Shown piece by piece: positions 39,336 to 52,015 of a stretch of 64,000 nucleotides of DNA. This DNA comes from Cyanobium sp. Aljojuca 7A6 (GTDB lineage: Bacteria > Cyanobacteriota > Cyanobacteriia > PCC-6307 > Cyanobiaceae), in assembly GCF_024346455.1 (NCBI RefSeq), contig NZ_JAGQCY010000001.1:186001-250000 (forward strand), written 5' to 3'. The translations under genes were made by a program, and so were the position numbers. Position 1 is the first letter of the stretch, and the number at the start of each line of letters is the position of its first letter. The notes beneath the pieces are model-generated. The model made no database searches and was not told where the DNA came from. It worked only from the letters and a program-made list of their open reading frames with translations.

Positions 39336-39866
39336 TCAGGATCCGGGTCGGGCCATGACCGGCCCCACCACCTGGGACACACTGCGCTGGCTGCCGCTTG
39401 AGGTGGGCACGGCCACGACCACCATCACCTGATAGGCCACATCGGCCGGCGTCAGGGCATAGGTGGGACCGCTGGCCCCCTCGATCAGCTGCCAATGGCG
39501 CCGGCCAGGGGCCAGCCGATACCAGTGAAAGGCGCTGGGAGGCAAGGCGGCCAACACCTCAGACGTGGCCGTGGCTTGCAGCAGGGCTCCCTGCCTGGCT
39601 TCCCCCTGCAGCAGCAGCTGGTTGAGCCCGGCGATCCGCTGCTCCACCGCCCCCTCGATCTGCTGATCCCCGGCGATCTCCTGGCGCAGCAACTGGATCT
39701 GCTGCTGGGGATCGGCCGTGATCCCCGGCACACATTGCAGCGTCCCCTGCACCAGCTGACAACCCACCAGATCCTGGGCTTTGAGGCCGGTCCCTGGCCC
39801 CATCAGCAGCAGCAGGCCCAGGGGCAGGGCAGCACGAAGGCTGAGGGTGCGACGGAGGAAGGACAA
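39336..39866 (-). CDS. Exported protein of unknown function
   Basis: From the TTG at 39866 the product is about 176 residues. A signal peptide (SFLRRTLSLRAALPLGLLLL, cleavage near GLKA-Q) is followed by QDLVGCQLVQGTLQCVPGIT with two Cys. A helical coiled-coil-like part (QIQLLRQEIAGDQQIEGAVE) and a C-terminal beta-rich part (FHWYRLAPGRRHWQLIEGAS) come next. The frame is open to a TTG at 39926, which would overlap trpF by TTGA. No family is recognised; it is probably lumenal or periplasmic. Confidence 0.65.
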   Translation of the reverse strand: MSFLRRTLSLRAALPLGLLLLMGPGTGLKAQDLVGCQLVQGTLQCVPGITADPQQQIQLLRQEIAGDQQIEGAVEQRIAGLNQLLLQGEARQGALLQATATSEVLAALPPSAFHWYRLAPGRRHWQLIEGASGPTYALTPADVAYQVMVVVAVPTSSGSQRSVSQVVGPVMARPGS

Positions 39867-39922
39867 AGGGAGCTCAGAAATCGGACTGCACCGATCCTGG
39901 ACCCGGCAGCGCCAAACGCCAA

Positions 39923-40564
39923 TCAACCGGTGGCGGATTCACGCACTGCCGCCACCAGGGCCGCGACCCGCGCCAGGTTCTTGACGCCGGGGCGATCCTC
40001 CACGGAGCTGGAGGCATCAAGACCATCGGGGCGGAGCCTGGCCAGCAACTCGGCCACCATCTCGGGGCCGACGCCACCAGCCAGCCACCAGGGTGTGGCC
40101 GGGCGGAATTCCTCCAGCCAGGCGGTGGGGATCCGGTGCCCGGTCCCCCCCAGCTGGCCGGGCTGCCAGGCATCGAGCAACAGGGCCTCCACAACGCCGG
40201 CATAGGCGGCCGCCGCCGCCAGATCCTCGGGGGAGCGAACCCGCAGGGCCTTCCAGAGCCGGACATCCAGCCGCTGGGCCAGCTCACGGCAGCGCTCCAC
40301 GCTTTCGTTTCCATGCAGCTGGAGCACCGCATGGCCCCGGCCCACGCCGAGCTCCTCCAGCCGGTCGTCGGTGGGATCGGCCACCACCAGCACGCCGAAG
40401 CAGTCGCCGCCACCGCCGGCCATGGCCGCGAACAGATCGGGCCGTTGCGCCGCAGGCACAAAGCGGGGCGAGCTGGGAACCGCAATGACGCCGATCGCAT
40501 CGACCCCCAGGGCCGCGATGGCGGTGGCCTGGGCCGGCTCCCTGAGCCCACAGATCTTCAGCAG
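39923..40564 (-). CDS. trpF: Phosphoribosylanthranilate isomerase; start codon non-standard
   Basis: TrpF isomerises phosphoribosylanthranilate in tryptophan synthesis. The reading frame contains the catalytic Cys in LKICGLREPAQATAI at the N-terminus, VLQLHGNESVERC near 80, and the general-acid Asp in LRPDGLDASSSVE near 180. It ends at 39923. Between the in-frame stop at 40604-40606 and the conserved KICGL there is no ATG, GTG or TTG. Initiation must be at a CTG (40562-40564 or 40559-40561) or another weak codon. The first standard start, GTG 40459, would delete the catalytic Cys. The end overlaps the exported-protein frame. Confidence 0.85.
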   Translation of the reverse strand: MLKICGLREPAQATAIAALGVDAIGVIAVPSSPRFVPAAQRPDLFAAMAGGGGDCFGVLVVADPTDDRLEELGVGRGHAVLQLHGNESVERCRELAQRLDVRLWKALRVRSPEDLAAAAAYAGVVEALLLDAWQPGQLGGTGHRIPTAWLEEFRPATPWWLAGGVGPEMVAELLARLRPDGLDASSSVEDRPGVKNLARVAALVAAVRESATG

Positions 40565-40649
40565 CGGCGAGGAAACCAGAAACAGCTCGTCGGGGCTGCC
40601 TTTCTAGGATGACGTCGAAAACCCCGGCTCTGGCCGGATCTCTGCCCGG

Positions 40650-41963
40650 ATGGTGCCCGTGGGTGAAGGCTGGCAATTGCTGACGATCCGCGGCATTCCC
40701 CTGCGCATCCACCCGAGCTGGTTTGTGATCCTGCTGCTGGCCACCCTGGGCTTCCAGCAGCAGTACGCCATCAGCCTCCGCGGCCAGCTCGCCCCGCCGG
40801 CGCTATGGGCCGTGGCCCTGGTCACCTCCCTGGCCCTGTTCGTCTCCGTACTCCTGCACGAGCTGGGCCATTCCCTGGTGGCCCTGCGCCAGGGCGTGAA
40901 GGTGAAATCCATCACCCTCTTCCTGCTGGGGGGGGTGGCCAGTGTGGAGCGGGAGTGCTCCACTGCCCGCGGTGCCCTGATGGTGGCGGCGGCGGGTCCG
41001 GCGGTGAGCCTGGCGCTGGGCATCGGCCTGCTGGCCTCCAGCCATGCCGCCACCCACCTCACCCCGGTCCTGGGCCAGATGGTGGAACGGCTCGGCGCCC
41101 TCAACCTGATCCTGGGTCTGTTCAACCTGCTGCCCGGGCTGCCCCTGGATGGGGGGCTGATCGTCAAGGCCCTCGTCTGGGAATTCTCCGGCAGCCAAAG
41201 GCGGGGCGTGGAGGTCGCCAATACCTGCGGCCGCTTCCTGTCCCTGTTCGCCGTGGGGATGGGCACGGTGCTGCTGCTGCGGGGTGGCGGCATCGGCGGG
41301 GCCTGGCTGATTCTGCTGGGTTGGTTCGGCCTGGGGGCGGCCCGCAACCAGAAGCAGATGCTGGTCGTCCAGCAGGCCCTCAAGGATCTCAAGGTCAAGG
41401 ATGTGGCCCAGCGCCGCTTCCGGGTGATGGAGGCCGACACCAGCCTGCGGGAGCTGAGCCGGATGCGCCTCGGCACCGCCCCGCCGATCGCAGAGGCCGG
41501 GGAAGGCGCTGCCCCCTCCGACAAGGACGTCAATGGCCCAGCGGAGTGGCTGCTCGTCTGCGACAGGGGCCGCTGGCAGGGTGTCATCGACGACGCCCCC
41601 CTCCAGGCCCTGCCCGTTCAGTGCTGGGACAGGGAACGGGTGGGCGATCATCTGCAGCCCCTCTCCAGCCTGCCCTCCATCCCCGAATCGGCCCCGCTTT
41701 GGCAGGCCGCCCTCCAGCTCGAAGACGGCGACCACCAGCGGCTGCTGGTACTGAGTCCGGCCGGACTCCCCTGCGGCACCGTGGAGCGGCCCGAACTGGG
41801 AGATGCGGTGCTGAAGAAGCTGGGCCTGCGGCTCCCCGCCAATCTGCTCACCGCCGCCCGGCGTGAGAACGGCTATCCCCTCGGCATGGCCCTGGGTCAG
41901 GTGGCCCGCGGCATGGTCAGTTCCGGGGAGGTGTCCCTGCTGACGGACAGTGTCGGCCGATAA
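40650..41963 (+). CDS. M50-family membrane metalloprotease (site-2 protease-like)
   Basis: A polytopic protein of 437 residues. The zinc motif HELGH is in SVLLHELGHSLVALRQGVKV near residue 72, and the distal ligand is in LLPGLPLDGGLIVKALVWE near 165. Spans include SWFVILLLATLGFQQQYAI, LWAVALVTSLALFVSVLL and ALMVAAAGPAVSLALGIGLL. The C-terminal 200 residues are soluble, in the place where this subfamily often carries CBS domains. It should cleave within the membrane, but the substrate is unknown. The gene is divergent from trpF with 85 bases between, and its 3' end overlaps the lipoate-ligase gene by 67. Confidence 0.9.
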   Translation: MVPVGEGWQLLTIRGIPLRIHPSWFVILLLATLGFQQQYAISLRGQLAPPALWAVALVTSLALFVSVLLHELGHSLVALRQGVKVKSITLFLLGGVASVERECSTARGALMVAAAGPAVSLALGIGLLASSHAATHLTPVLGQMVERLGALNLILGLFNLLPGLPLDGGLIVKALVWEFSGSQRRGVEVANTCGRFLSLFAVGMGTVLLLRGGGIGGAWLILLGWFGLGAARNQKQMLVVQQALKDLKVKDVAQRRFRVMEADTSLRELSRMRLGTAPPIAEAGEGAAPSDKDVNGPAEWLLVCDRGRWQGVIDDAPLQALPVQCWDRERVGDHLQPLSSLPSIPESAPLWQAALQLEDGDHQRLLVLSPAGLPCGTVERPELGDAVLKKLGLRLPANLLTAARRENGYPLGMALGQVARGMVSSGEVSLLTDSVGR

Positions 41964-42766
41964 CGTCCCAGGACCGGTGCGATCGCGGCCAGGGCCGCGG
42001 ACCCGAGGGGCAGGACCCGTGGCGGTGGAGTGTCGTGATCGCCGCCGCCATGGCCCCGCTCAGCCAGCAGGGGCAACCAGCGCGCCGCCGAGCGGTACAG
42101 GTGCTGCTCCAGGTCCTCCCCGGCCAGCGGCAGGGGATCGAGCTCCGGGGGATCGCCGCTGAACACCTCCCGCCAGAGGCTGGGGCAGGGATCCAGCTGG
42201 ATCGATCCGTGCTGCAGCAGATGGCCGCCACGCCAGAGCTGGGCACTGCCCACCCGCTTGGCGCCATTGGCCTGCACCAGGTCGGCGACGGTGCTGGTGG
42301 CGAAGCAGCTGCTGCGTTGCAGGCTGGCCGCCTGGCTGCCGCACAGCAGCGGCTGGCCCATGGCCGCGAACGCTTCAACGAGCCAGACGAGGGCTCGGCC
42401 GTAGACCGCAGAGCGTGTTCCCTGCGGCCGGGGCCACACCAGGGCATAGGTGAGATCGCCACCATGGAGGACGGCCCGGCCGCCACTGGGCCGTCGCACC
42501 AGATCAAGGCGCCCCTGCCGGGCCAGATCACACCAGTGGGGCTCCAGCCGGCGCTGGTGCCAACCCAGGGAGAGGGTCGGCCGCGACCAGCGATACAGAC
42601 GGAAGGCCGGCGCCGGAACCACCTGGGATGCAGGGTTCGCCGCCGCCACCTGGCCTTCCAGCAGCCAGGCATCGATGGCCATCTGCCAGGTTCCGCCGAG
42701 GCGACAGGACTGGATCCAGCGAACCGGCGCCGCCGGCTGGACGGATGGAGCGGCCTGCGCTGTCAT
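41897..42766 (-). CDS. Lipoate-protein ligase / octanoyltransferase family
   Basis: The 289-residue product from the ATG at 42766 has the BPL/LPL fold motifs: RRPSGGRAVLHGGDLTYALV near 90, the central NGAKRVGSAQLWRGGHLLQH with the acyl-binding Lys near 170, and FRLYRWSRPTLSLGWHQ near 50. It attaches lipoyl or octanoyl groups to E2/GcvH proteins. Ligase (LplA) and amidotransferase (LipM/LipL) forms cannot be separated here. It is divergent from the TauE-family gene with a 20-base gap between starts. Confidence 0.88.
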   Translation of the reverse strand: MTAQAAPSVQPAAPVRWIQSCRLGGTWQMAIDAWLLEGQVAAANPASQVVPAPAFRLYRWSRPTLSLGWHQRRLEPHWCDLARQGRLDLVRRPSGGRAVLHGGDLTYALVWPRPQGTRSAVYGRALVWLVEAFAAMGQPLLCGSQAASLQRSSCFATSTVADLVQANGAKRVGSAQLWRGGHLLQHGSIQLDPCPSLWREVFSGDPPELDPLPLAGEDLEQHLYRSAARWLPLLAERGHGGGDHDTPPPRVLPLGSAALAAIAPVLGRYRPTLSVSRDTSPELTMPRAT

Positions 42767-42786
42767 GACTTCTGCTCGCCCGGCCC

Positions 42787-43596
42787 ATGGCAACGACCCT
42801 GATCTGGAGTCTGCTGCCACTGCTGCCCCTGGGACTGGTGGCCGGCCTGCTCTCCGGGTTGCTGGGCATCGGCGGTGGGCTGATCTTCTCCCCGCTGCTG
42901 TTGCTGCTGGGCCTGACACCCCACCAGGCCCTGGCCACCAGCACGCTGGCGATCGTGCCCACCACGCTCGGGGGCACGATCGCCCATGTCCGCAGCGGCA
43001 GGCTCACCTGGCCGGGAGGCGTGGCGATCGCCGGCGGGGCCGCCCTCAGCGCCGGGCTGTTCAGCCGCCTGGGCCAGGGCCTGGCCGGCTGGCAGCTGCT
43101 GAGCCTGCAGGCGCTGCTCTATGCCCTGCTCACGGGGCTGGTCCGGCCGCGCAGCCAGCCGTCCCCGGCGCACGAACGGGAACCCCATCCCCTCGCCCTC
43201 TGCCTGGTGGGGGCGCTGGCGGGGGTGGCGGCCGGCCTGTTGGGGGTGGGTGGCGGCCTGGTGATGGTGCCGGTGCTGGTGGGGGGGCTGGGGATGCCCG
43301 TCCATGGGGCGATTCGTTACAGCACGCTGGCCGTGCTGGCCTCCTCCTGCAGCGCCTCGGTGGCCTTCCTGGCCGATGGACGGGCGAATCCGCTGGTGGC
43401 TCTGGTGCTGGGAGGTACCGCGGCCGTGGCGGCCCAGTGGTCCGCCAGCCGGCTCGAGCGGGTCCCGGAGGAACGGCTGGTCTGGATGCTGCGGGCCATC
43501 ACCCTGGTGCTGGCGCTGGACAGCGGCCGCCGCGCCGTGGGCCTGTGGATCGAAGCTCAGGGGATCACGCTCCAGAAACCGGGGTCGAGCTCGTAA
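42787..43596 (+). CDS. TauE/SafE-family membrane transporter
   Basis: The 269-residue product has about eight spans in two inverted halves. Each opens with the family glycine-rich motif: GLVAGLLSGLLGIGGGLIFS at residues 15-35 and GALAGVAAGLLGVGGGLVMV near 145. TSTLAIVPTTLGG and YSTLAVLASSCSAS are the paired second motifs. The family moves sulfite, taurine-derived or other organic anions, and the substrate is open. The 3' end overlaps the convergent crr6 gene by 40 bases. Confidence 0.9.
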   Translation: MATTLIWSLLPLLPLGLVAGLLSGLLGIGGGLIFSPLLLLLGLTPHQALATSTLAIVPTTLGGTIAHVRSGRLTWPGGVAIAGGAALSAGLFSRLGQGLAGWQLLSLQALLYALLTGLVRPRSQPSPAHEREPHPLALCLVGALAGVAAGLLGVGGGLVMVPVLVGGLGMPVHGAIRYSTLAVLASSCSASVAFLADGRANPLVALVLGGTAAVAAQWSASRLERVPEERLVWMLRAITLVLALDSGRRAVGLWIEAQGITLQKPGSSS

Positions 43597-44042
43597 CCGA
43601 GGACAGCGGCCATCTGTCCCAGGTTGGCGCGGCACTCGATCCCCCCGGCAGCGGCCCAGTCGTCGAGGAGGAACAGGCGCTGGGTGATCCAGAGCTCCAG
43701 GCTCTCAGGCGCGAAGCGGATCCCCTCGGTGGGGCTGAAGCCATGGGGGAGCAGCATCGCCACATGGCGGGTGAGCTGGCCCCCGCTGCGCTCCAGCGCC
43801 AGGGGCAGCCAGGGATGGAGCGCGTCGGCCCGCAGACTCCACAGCCGCAGCTCGGCAATCTCCGAGAGTTCGCGGGGGTCTGCGGCTTCCCGGGGCCAGT
43901 CGAAGTCGATCTGAAGTCCGCTGGCGGCGGTGAGCAGCTCGGCTGGTGCCAGCGACGCCAGGCCCGCCAGGGGGGAGAGATCCAGCCCACGCACCTGATC
44001 GGCGCTGACCTTCAGGGGCTCGGAGCAAGGGTGAAGCGCCAT
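43557..44042 (-). CDS. CRR6-family NDH-1 assembly factor (DUF1817)
   Basis: The 161-residue product matches the CRR6 family strongly. Recognised segments are QIDFDWPREAADPRELSEI, RLWSLRADALHPWLPLALER, RHVAMLLPHGFSPTEGIRF, LWITQRLFLLDDW and MAAVLGYELDPGFW. In chloroplasts and Synechocystis CRR6 helps mature NdhI and assemble the photosynthetic NDH-1 hydrophilic arm. It is thus a soluble assembly factor in the electron-transport and CO2-uptake context. The start is the ATG at 44042. It is divergent from a small protein gene 46 bases away. Confidence 0.9.
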   Translation of the reverse strand: MALHPCSEPLKVSADQVRGLDLSPLAGLASLAPAELLTAASGLQIDFDWPREAADPRELSEIAELRLWSLRADALHPWLPLALERSGGQLTRHVAMLLPHGFSPTEGIRFAPESLELWITQRLFLLDDWAAAGGIECRANLGQMAAVLGYELDPGFWSVIP

Positions 44043-44088
44043 CAAGAGCTGTGACAGGGCAGGGCCGCAGGCTGGACCGTAGCTCGCG

Positions 44089-44238
44089 ATGACCGAAGAA
44101 TGGGTCGGTCAAACTCCATTCACCGTCACGGATATGGTCACCCCGATCAACCAGGCCGAAGTGCTGATTGCCCTCGTCGTGGCGGCCCATGCCGGCGTGC
44201 TGGCCGTGCGTCTCTGCTTCAGCCTGTACAAAGCCTGA
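44089..44238 (+). CDS. 49-residue single-span membrane protein
   Basis: A short gene from ATG 44089 to TGA 44238. The product opens MTEEWVGQTPFTVTDMVTPI and then has one membrane helix, EVLIALVVAAHAGVLAVRLC, ending SLYKA. Size and topology resemble small photosystem, cytochrome b6f or NDH-1 subunits, though I cannot match it to a known one. It lies divergent from crr6 and 73 bases before another unknown gene. The codon pattern and clean helix support it being real. Confidence 0.65.
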   Translation: MTEEWVGQTPFTVTDMVTPINQAEVLIALVVAAHAGVLAVRLCFSLYKA

Positions 44239-44311
44239 AGCTGCAGGGGCTGCGCCCTTGGCAAGGGGCGGAGAGGCTGCTACAAGCGAAGGGCTCGCAG
44301 CCTTTCCTCAG

Positions 44312-45879
<1,568 letters not shown>

Positions 45880-45883
45880 GGCG

Positions 45884-46381
45884 ATGAACCGCACGCTGCG
45901 CTGGGGAGTTGGGCTGCTGCTGCTCGTCAGCCTGGCCGTCGGTGCGTTCCTGCTTCTGCCCTTCCGCACCTGGTTGCCCGGCGGCACCGTGGCGGATGTT
46001 CCCACCAGCCAGGTGGTGAACGGCACGGCCTTCAACCGTCTGTTCCCCGAGCCGGAAGCTGGCGACCTACTGGTGTTCACCCAGGAAAAACGTGGCTTCA
46101 GTGAGGCCAGGCTCAAGCACGGCGATCAGGTGAAAGCCCTGCTCGCCATCTCCGATGTCACCACCGCTCCGGAAGCACGCCGCAAGTTTGAGGCCAGCCA
46201 GAGCCGGCTGCAGGGCTGGCCGCTGGTGGAGCAGGGTCCGCAGGCCACGGCCCTGCTGGTCGCCGACCGATTCCAGATCAAGGTGATCGGCCAGGGCGAT
46301 GGGCTGGAGGCCGACGAACGTCAGGAGCTGATCGGCCAGTTCAATCTCAAGGGACTGGCGGCCCTGGAGCCCGCCGCGTGA
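45884..46381 (+). CDS. Membrane-anchored or exported protein, unknown
   Basis: The 165-residue product has an N-terminal signal/anchor (WGVGLLLLVSLAVGAFLLLP) followed by a compact domain. Recognisable segments are FNRLFPEPEAGDLLVFTQEK, GFSEARLKHGDQVKALLAIS and VADRFQIKVIGQGDGLEADE. It starts 4 bases after the por stop and its end overlaps the next gene (GTGA). That suggests a role linked to Por or its membranes, though no family is recognised. Confidence 0.7.
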   Translation: MNRTLRWGVGLLLLVSLAVGAFLLLPFRTWLPGGTVADVPTSQVVNGTAFNRLFPEPEAGDLLVFTQEKRGFSEARLKHGDQVKALLAISDVTTAPEARRKFEASQSRLQGWPLVEQGPQATALLVADRFQIKVIGQGDGLEADERQELIGQFNLKGLAALEPAA

Positions 46382-47262
46382 GTTCCGTTCTCGAGCGCCT
46401 CGACCGCCTGCCCCGACGCAACCTGACGGTGCTCGCCATCAAGGGCCTCAGCACCCTGGTGCCCGGCGGATGGAAGAACATCACCCGTGCCGACGAGCTC
46501 ATCGGCGACGTGCTGGGCAGCACCGATCCAGAGCTGATCCGCCAGGTGCGCGCGCGCGCTGACGCCTTGAGCCGGGCGCGCCACGAAGGCTATGGCCGAG
46601 CCCTGAGCTTGTACGACGCCGTCAACCGGTCCCAGAAAGCCGCCGGTGGGCTGCGGCTGCTGGCCAACATCGGTGGCGCCTTGCCGTTGGTGAAGCGCGT
46701 CGCCGACCTCACCCCCAGCAGTGAAACGCTGCAGGCGGCGGATCTGAGTTTGAAGGTGGCCGCCGAGATGCTGGCCTTCACCCAGGTGAACGGCCTCCCG
46801 GGGGACAGCTTCGGCGACTTTGCCGCCGCCTTGGCCGAGTACGCCGGTGAGGCCCGGGTACGAATGGCCGCGTTGATCTGTTTCGATGCCCTGCTGCCCC
46901 TGGGCGATCAGGCCCTGCAACGGCTGGATGGCCTGCTGGGAGGGGTTGGCAAGCGGGACCTGCACCAGCTGCCTGCCTATGCCGGCCTGGCCTCCAGGCT
47001 GCCGGGGCGTGGCGATGAGGCCCACCTGACCTTCCTGCGCCGGGGCATGGACCAGTGGCTGGGCTGGGCTGGAGGCTTCAGCAGCCAGCTGGGTCTCAGC
47101 GGCCAGAAGGCCGTGCAGGCCCTGGAGAGCACCCTCGGCCCCTGGCAGGGGAGCTTCCAGCAGATGGCCACCTTCCTCGATTCCTTCACCGACACCTACC
47201 AGCACACGGGCGTGCAGGCCGTGGCCCGTCGGCTGGTGGAGCGGGCCACGGCAGAAATCTGA
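46378..47262 (+). CDS. Soluble helical protein, unknown
   Basis: The 294-residue product from GTG 46378 is Ala/Leu-rich and helical throughout. Segments include LTVLAIKGLSTLVPGGWKNI near 15, the conserved-looking ADELIGDVLGSTDPELIRQV near 40, and QQMATFLDSFTDTYQHTGVQ near the end. I do not recognise a family. Its coupling to the por operon (overlap of 4 bases with the previous gene) is the only functional hint. It ends 13 bases before the convergent chlL stop. Confidence 0.7.
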   Translation: MSSVLERLDRLPRRNLTVLAIKGLSTLVPGGWKNITRADELIGDVLGSTDPELIRQVRARADALSRARHEGYGRALSLYDAVNRSQKAAGGLRLLANIGGALPLVKRVADLTPSSETLQAADLSLKVAAEMLAFTQVNGLPGDSFGDFAAALAEYAGEARVRMAALICFDALLPLGDQALQRLDGLLGGVGKRDLHQLPAYAGLASRLPGRGDEAHLTFLRRGMDQWLGWAGGFSSQLGLSGQKAVQALESTLGPWQGSFQQMATFLDSFTDTYQHTGVQAVARRLVERATAEI

Positions 47263-47275
47263 CCCCCCGAGGGGA

Positions 47276-48244
<969 letters not shown>

Positions 48245-48304
48245 TCAGATCGGATCTCGGCTGTCGGGGGATCACGCAAACCGAAACCTGGCCAGCTTGG
48301 GCCA

Positions 48305-48340
48305 CAACGGCTGAAGTGGGTCCTCAACGGCTGAAGTGGG
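48305..48340. repeat. Direct repeat at the chlB 3' end
   Basis: The 16-base sequence CAACGGCTGAAGTGGG occurs at 48305-48320 and again at 48325-48340. The second copy contains the last codons of chlB and most of its stop codon. It appears to be a local duplication of the gene's end; the copy between chlB and chlL is non-coding. Confidence 0.85.
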
Positions 48341-49970
48341 CCTTGGCGTCATAGAGGGCCTCGGCATCAATGCGTGCCAGGCCCCGTTCGCGGGCGAAGG
48401 CTTCGGTGTTCTTACGCACCTTGCCCCGCACGAAGAAGGGAATCTTGGCGAGTTCCGCCTCCCCATCCGCTGTCCAGAGGCTCTCGAGCGCCTCCCGCAC
48501 GGCGTCAGCGGCCGTGATGGTGCCGGGAGCGGATGCCGAAGCGGCCGGAGCAGCCTCGGGCTCCCCCGTCCCCGCCGCCGCCGGGGCGCCGTCACCCAGG
48601 TGGCTGCGGTGGCCGTCGACGAACTCGAAGTCGTGGCGGAACATGCCGATCAGGTGCTCCTCCAGGCCCATCATCAGCGGGTGCACCCAGGAATCGAAGA
48701 TCACGTTGGCCCCCTCCCAGCCCATCTGGGGGGAGTACCGGGCCGGCACATCCTGCACATGCAGGGGGGCACTGATCACGGCACAGGGCAGCCCCAGCCG
48801 CTTGGCGCTGTGGCGTTCCATCTGGGTGCCGAGCACCAGTTCGGCGGCCGCCTCGCCCATGGCCTTCTCCACCACCAGGTAGTCGTCGGTGATCAGGGCC
48901 TCCAGGCCCAGTTCGGCGGCGGCGGCCCGCACCTCCCTGGCCTGCTCCCGGCTGTAGCTGCCCAGACCCACCACCTGGAAGCCCAGTTCCTTGGAGGCGA
49001 TCCGGGCAGCGGCGATGGCGTGGGTGGCATCGGCGAAGATGAACACCCGCTTGCCGGTGAGGTAGGTGGAATCCACCGACTTGGAGTACCAGGGCAGGCG
49101 GGAGCGGCGCTCGGCCTCGCTCGGTTGCCCCTCCACGGTCTGCAGATCGGCTGGGAGCGCCAGGTCGAGCACGCCATGGAGCTCCCGCAGGAAGGCGGCG
49201 GTGGCCCCGATGCCGATCGGCACCGTGCGCACCACCGGGGTGCCGAAGCTGCGCTCCAGCCAGCTGCACATCGGGCCTGCCACCTCCGGATACAGGCAGA
49301 CGTTGGCGTCGGCCGTGGGGAGGCGCGTCAGATCGGCGGGCCGGGCTCCCAGCGGTGCCACCACCGCCACATCGATGCCGTGCTCGGCCAGCAGCCGGGT
49401 GATCTCCAGCACGTCGTCGCGGCAGCGGAAGCCCAGCAGGCTGGGACCCAGCAGGTTGACCCGGGGCCGGCGGCCTTCCTCGCGCCAGCGGGACGGGGAA
49501 GGCTTGGGGGTGCCCGGCGGCGGCAGCTGGTCCTTGAGCAAGGTGCGGACCAGTTGGTAGAAGGTTTCGGCCGCTCCCCAGTTCTCCTTCTTGGAGTAGG
49601 CCGGCAGTTCCAGGTTCACCAGCGGCACCCCCAGATTCATGCCCCCGGCCAGGGCGCCGGGCTGGTCCTGGATCAACTCGGCAGTGCAGCTTTCCCCCAC
49701 CAGCAGCGCCTCAGGCTGGAAGCGCTCGACGGCCTGGCGGATCGAGCGCTGCACCAGCTCGGCGGTGTCGCCGCCCAGATCCCTGGCCTGGAACGTCGTG
49801 TAGGTGACGGGGGGACGCAGGCCCCGCCGCTCGATCATCGTGAACAACAGGTCGGCATAGGTGTCGCCCTGGGGGGCATGGAGCACGTAGTGCACCCCCT
49901 CCATGGAGGTGGCGATGCGCATGGCCCCCACGTGGGGGGGGCCTTCGTAGGTCCAGAGGGTCAGTTCCAT
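48324..49970 (-). CDS. chlB: Dark-operative protochlorophyllide reductase subunit ChlB
   Basis: ChlB pairs with ChlN to form the catalytic heterotetramer that binds protochlorophyllide. The 548-residue product from the ATG at 49970 begins [20 protein letters not shown]. It carries the family segments [17 protein letters not shown] near 100, [20 protein letters not shown] near 235, and [20 protein letters not shown] near 305. A C-terminal small domain ends [20 protein letters not shown]. An Ala/Pro-rich linker before it is longer than in many homologues. The start is 7 bases after chlN. Confidence 0.98.
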   Translation of the reverse strand: MELTLWTYEGPPHVGAMRIATSMEGVHYVLHAPQGDTYADLLFTMIERRGLRPPVTYTTFQARDLGGDTAELVQRSIRQAVERFQPEALLVGESCTAELIQDQPGALAGGMNLGVPLVNLELPAYSKKENWGAAETFYQLVRTLLKDQLPPPGTPKPSPSRWREEGRRPRVNLLGPSLLGFRCRDDVLEITRLLAEHGIDVAVVAPLGARPADLTRLPTADANVCLYPEVAGPMCSWLERSFGTPVVRTVPIGIGATAAFLRELHGVLDLALPADLQTVEGQPSEAERRSRLPWYSKSVDSTYLTGKRVFIFADATHAIAAARIASKELGFQVVGLGSYSREQAREVRAAAAELGLEALITDDYLVVEKAMGEAAAELVLGTQMERHSAKRLGLPCAVISAPLHVQDVPARYSPQMGWEGANVIFDSWVHPLMMGLEEHLIGMFRHDFEFVDGHRSHLGDGAPAAAGTGEPEAAPAASASAPGTITAADAVREALESLWTADGEAELAKIPFFVRGKVRKNTEAFARERGLARIDAEALYDAKAHFSR

Positions 49971-49977
49971 GGGGGTC

Positions 49978-51279
<1,302 letters not shown>

Positions 51280-51349
51280 TTAGCGGGGCAGACGGGGTCA
51301 GCGGCCGACTGCGTTACATCTTTTCGGGATCGTGTCCGGATTTCAGCGT

Positions 51350-51853
51350 TCAGAGGCGGCGGCGGAACCCCTCACCGAAACTGGCGCCGCGCTCGTCGCG
51401 ATCGCCATCGGCGCTGCGGCTGAGCTTCCAGACGTTGCGTCCCAGGCGCCGGGCCCTCAGCCCACCGCGCTCGACCACCGGCGCCCCCGGCCGGGCCCCC
51501 ATCAGCTGGGCCACCTCGGCGGTGCTCAGGGGGGCGCCGGTGCGGATGGCCAGGTCGGTGATCTCGAGCCGCTGGCGCAGGCCCCCCAGATCGACAGGGT
51601 GGTCTGCTTCGCCGGTCTCCTTCCAGTCGCCGAAGCCGTCGGCGCCGACGCTGCCCAGGCGCCGCATCAGACCCAGGCCGATGAAGGCAAGGGCCTGCTC
51701 CGGCCGCACCCCCTCATCCAGCGCCCGGGTGAGCCATTCGGACACGGTGTCCTGGTCGAGGGAGGGGCGCAGCGGATGGGTCTCGCCCGCGACCGCGGCG
51801 GCCGGGGATTCGCTGGTGGTGGAAGGGGCGGAAGCGGTGCGCCGGGTGGTCAT
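51350..51853 (-). CDS. Conserved-looking unknown protein upstream of chlN
   Basis: The 167-residue product from the ATG at 51853 has an Ala/Ser/Thr-rich start. A helical region EWLTRALDEGVRPEQALAFI follows, then a segment resembling a winged-helix recognition part: LRQRLEITDLAIRTGAPLST then AEVAQLMGARPGAPVVERGG. The C-terminus is basic (ARRLGRNVWKLSR). A DNA- or RNA-binding role is plausible from this pattern but unproven. It is in line with chlN-chlB-chlL and divergent from the oxygen-sensor-like cyclase, 162 bases away. Confidence 0.65.
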   Translation of the reverse strand: MTTRRTASAPSTTSESPAAAVAGETHPLRPSLDQDTVSEWLTRALDEGVRPEQALAFIGLGLMRRLGSVGADGFGDWKETGEADHPVDLGGLRQRLEITDLAIRTGAPLSTAEVAQLMGARPGAPVVERGGLRARRLGRNVWKLSRSADGDRDERGASFGEGFRRRL

Positions 51854-52015
51854 GGTCGCGCCTGTGAAGGTTGCCTGGAAGGTATCGGTTGGCTTCGGTC
51901 CCGCAAGGGTCCCTGGGCTCTGAAGCCCCTCTGCAGCACAATGAATCCAGGCCTGATCCACCCCCTGTCGCGTGCACTGCCGAGTGCCTCCACTCAGTGC
52001 CTCCCCGTTCACATC

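Noticed and set aside
51332-52015. N-terminal extension of the GGDEF protein frame
   Set aside because: The open frame runs back through the divergent upstream gene, and its translation is low-complexity. The metallo-beta-lactamase domain starts just after ATG 52016.
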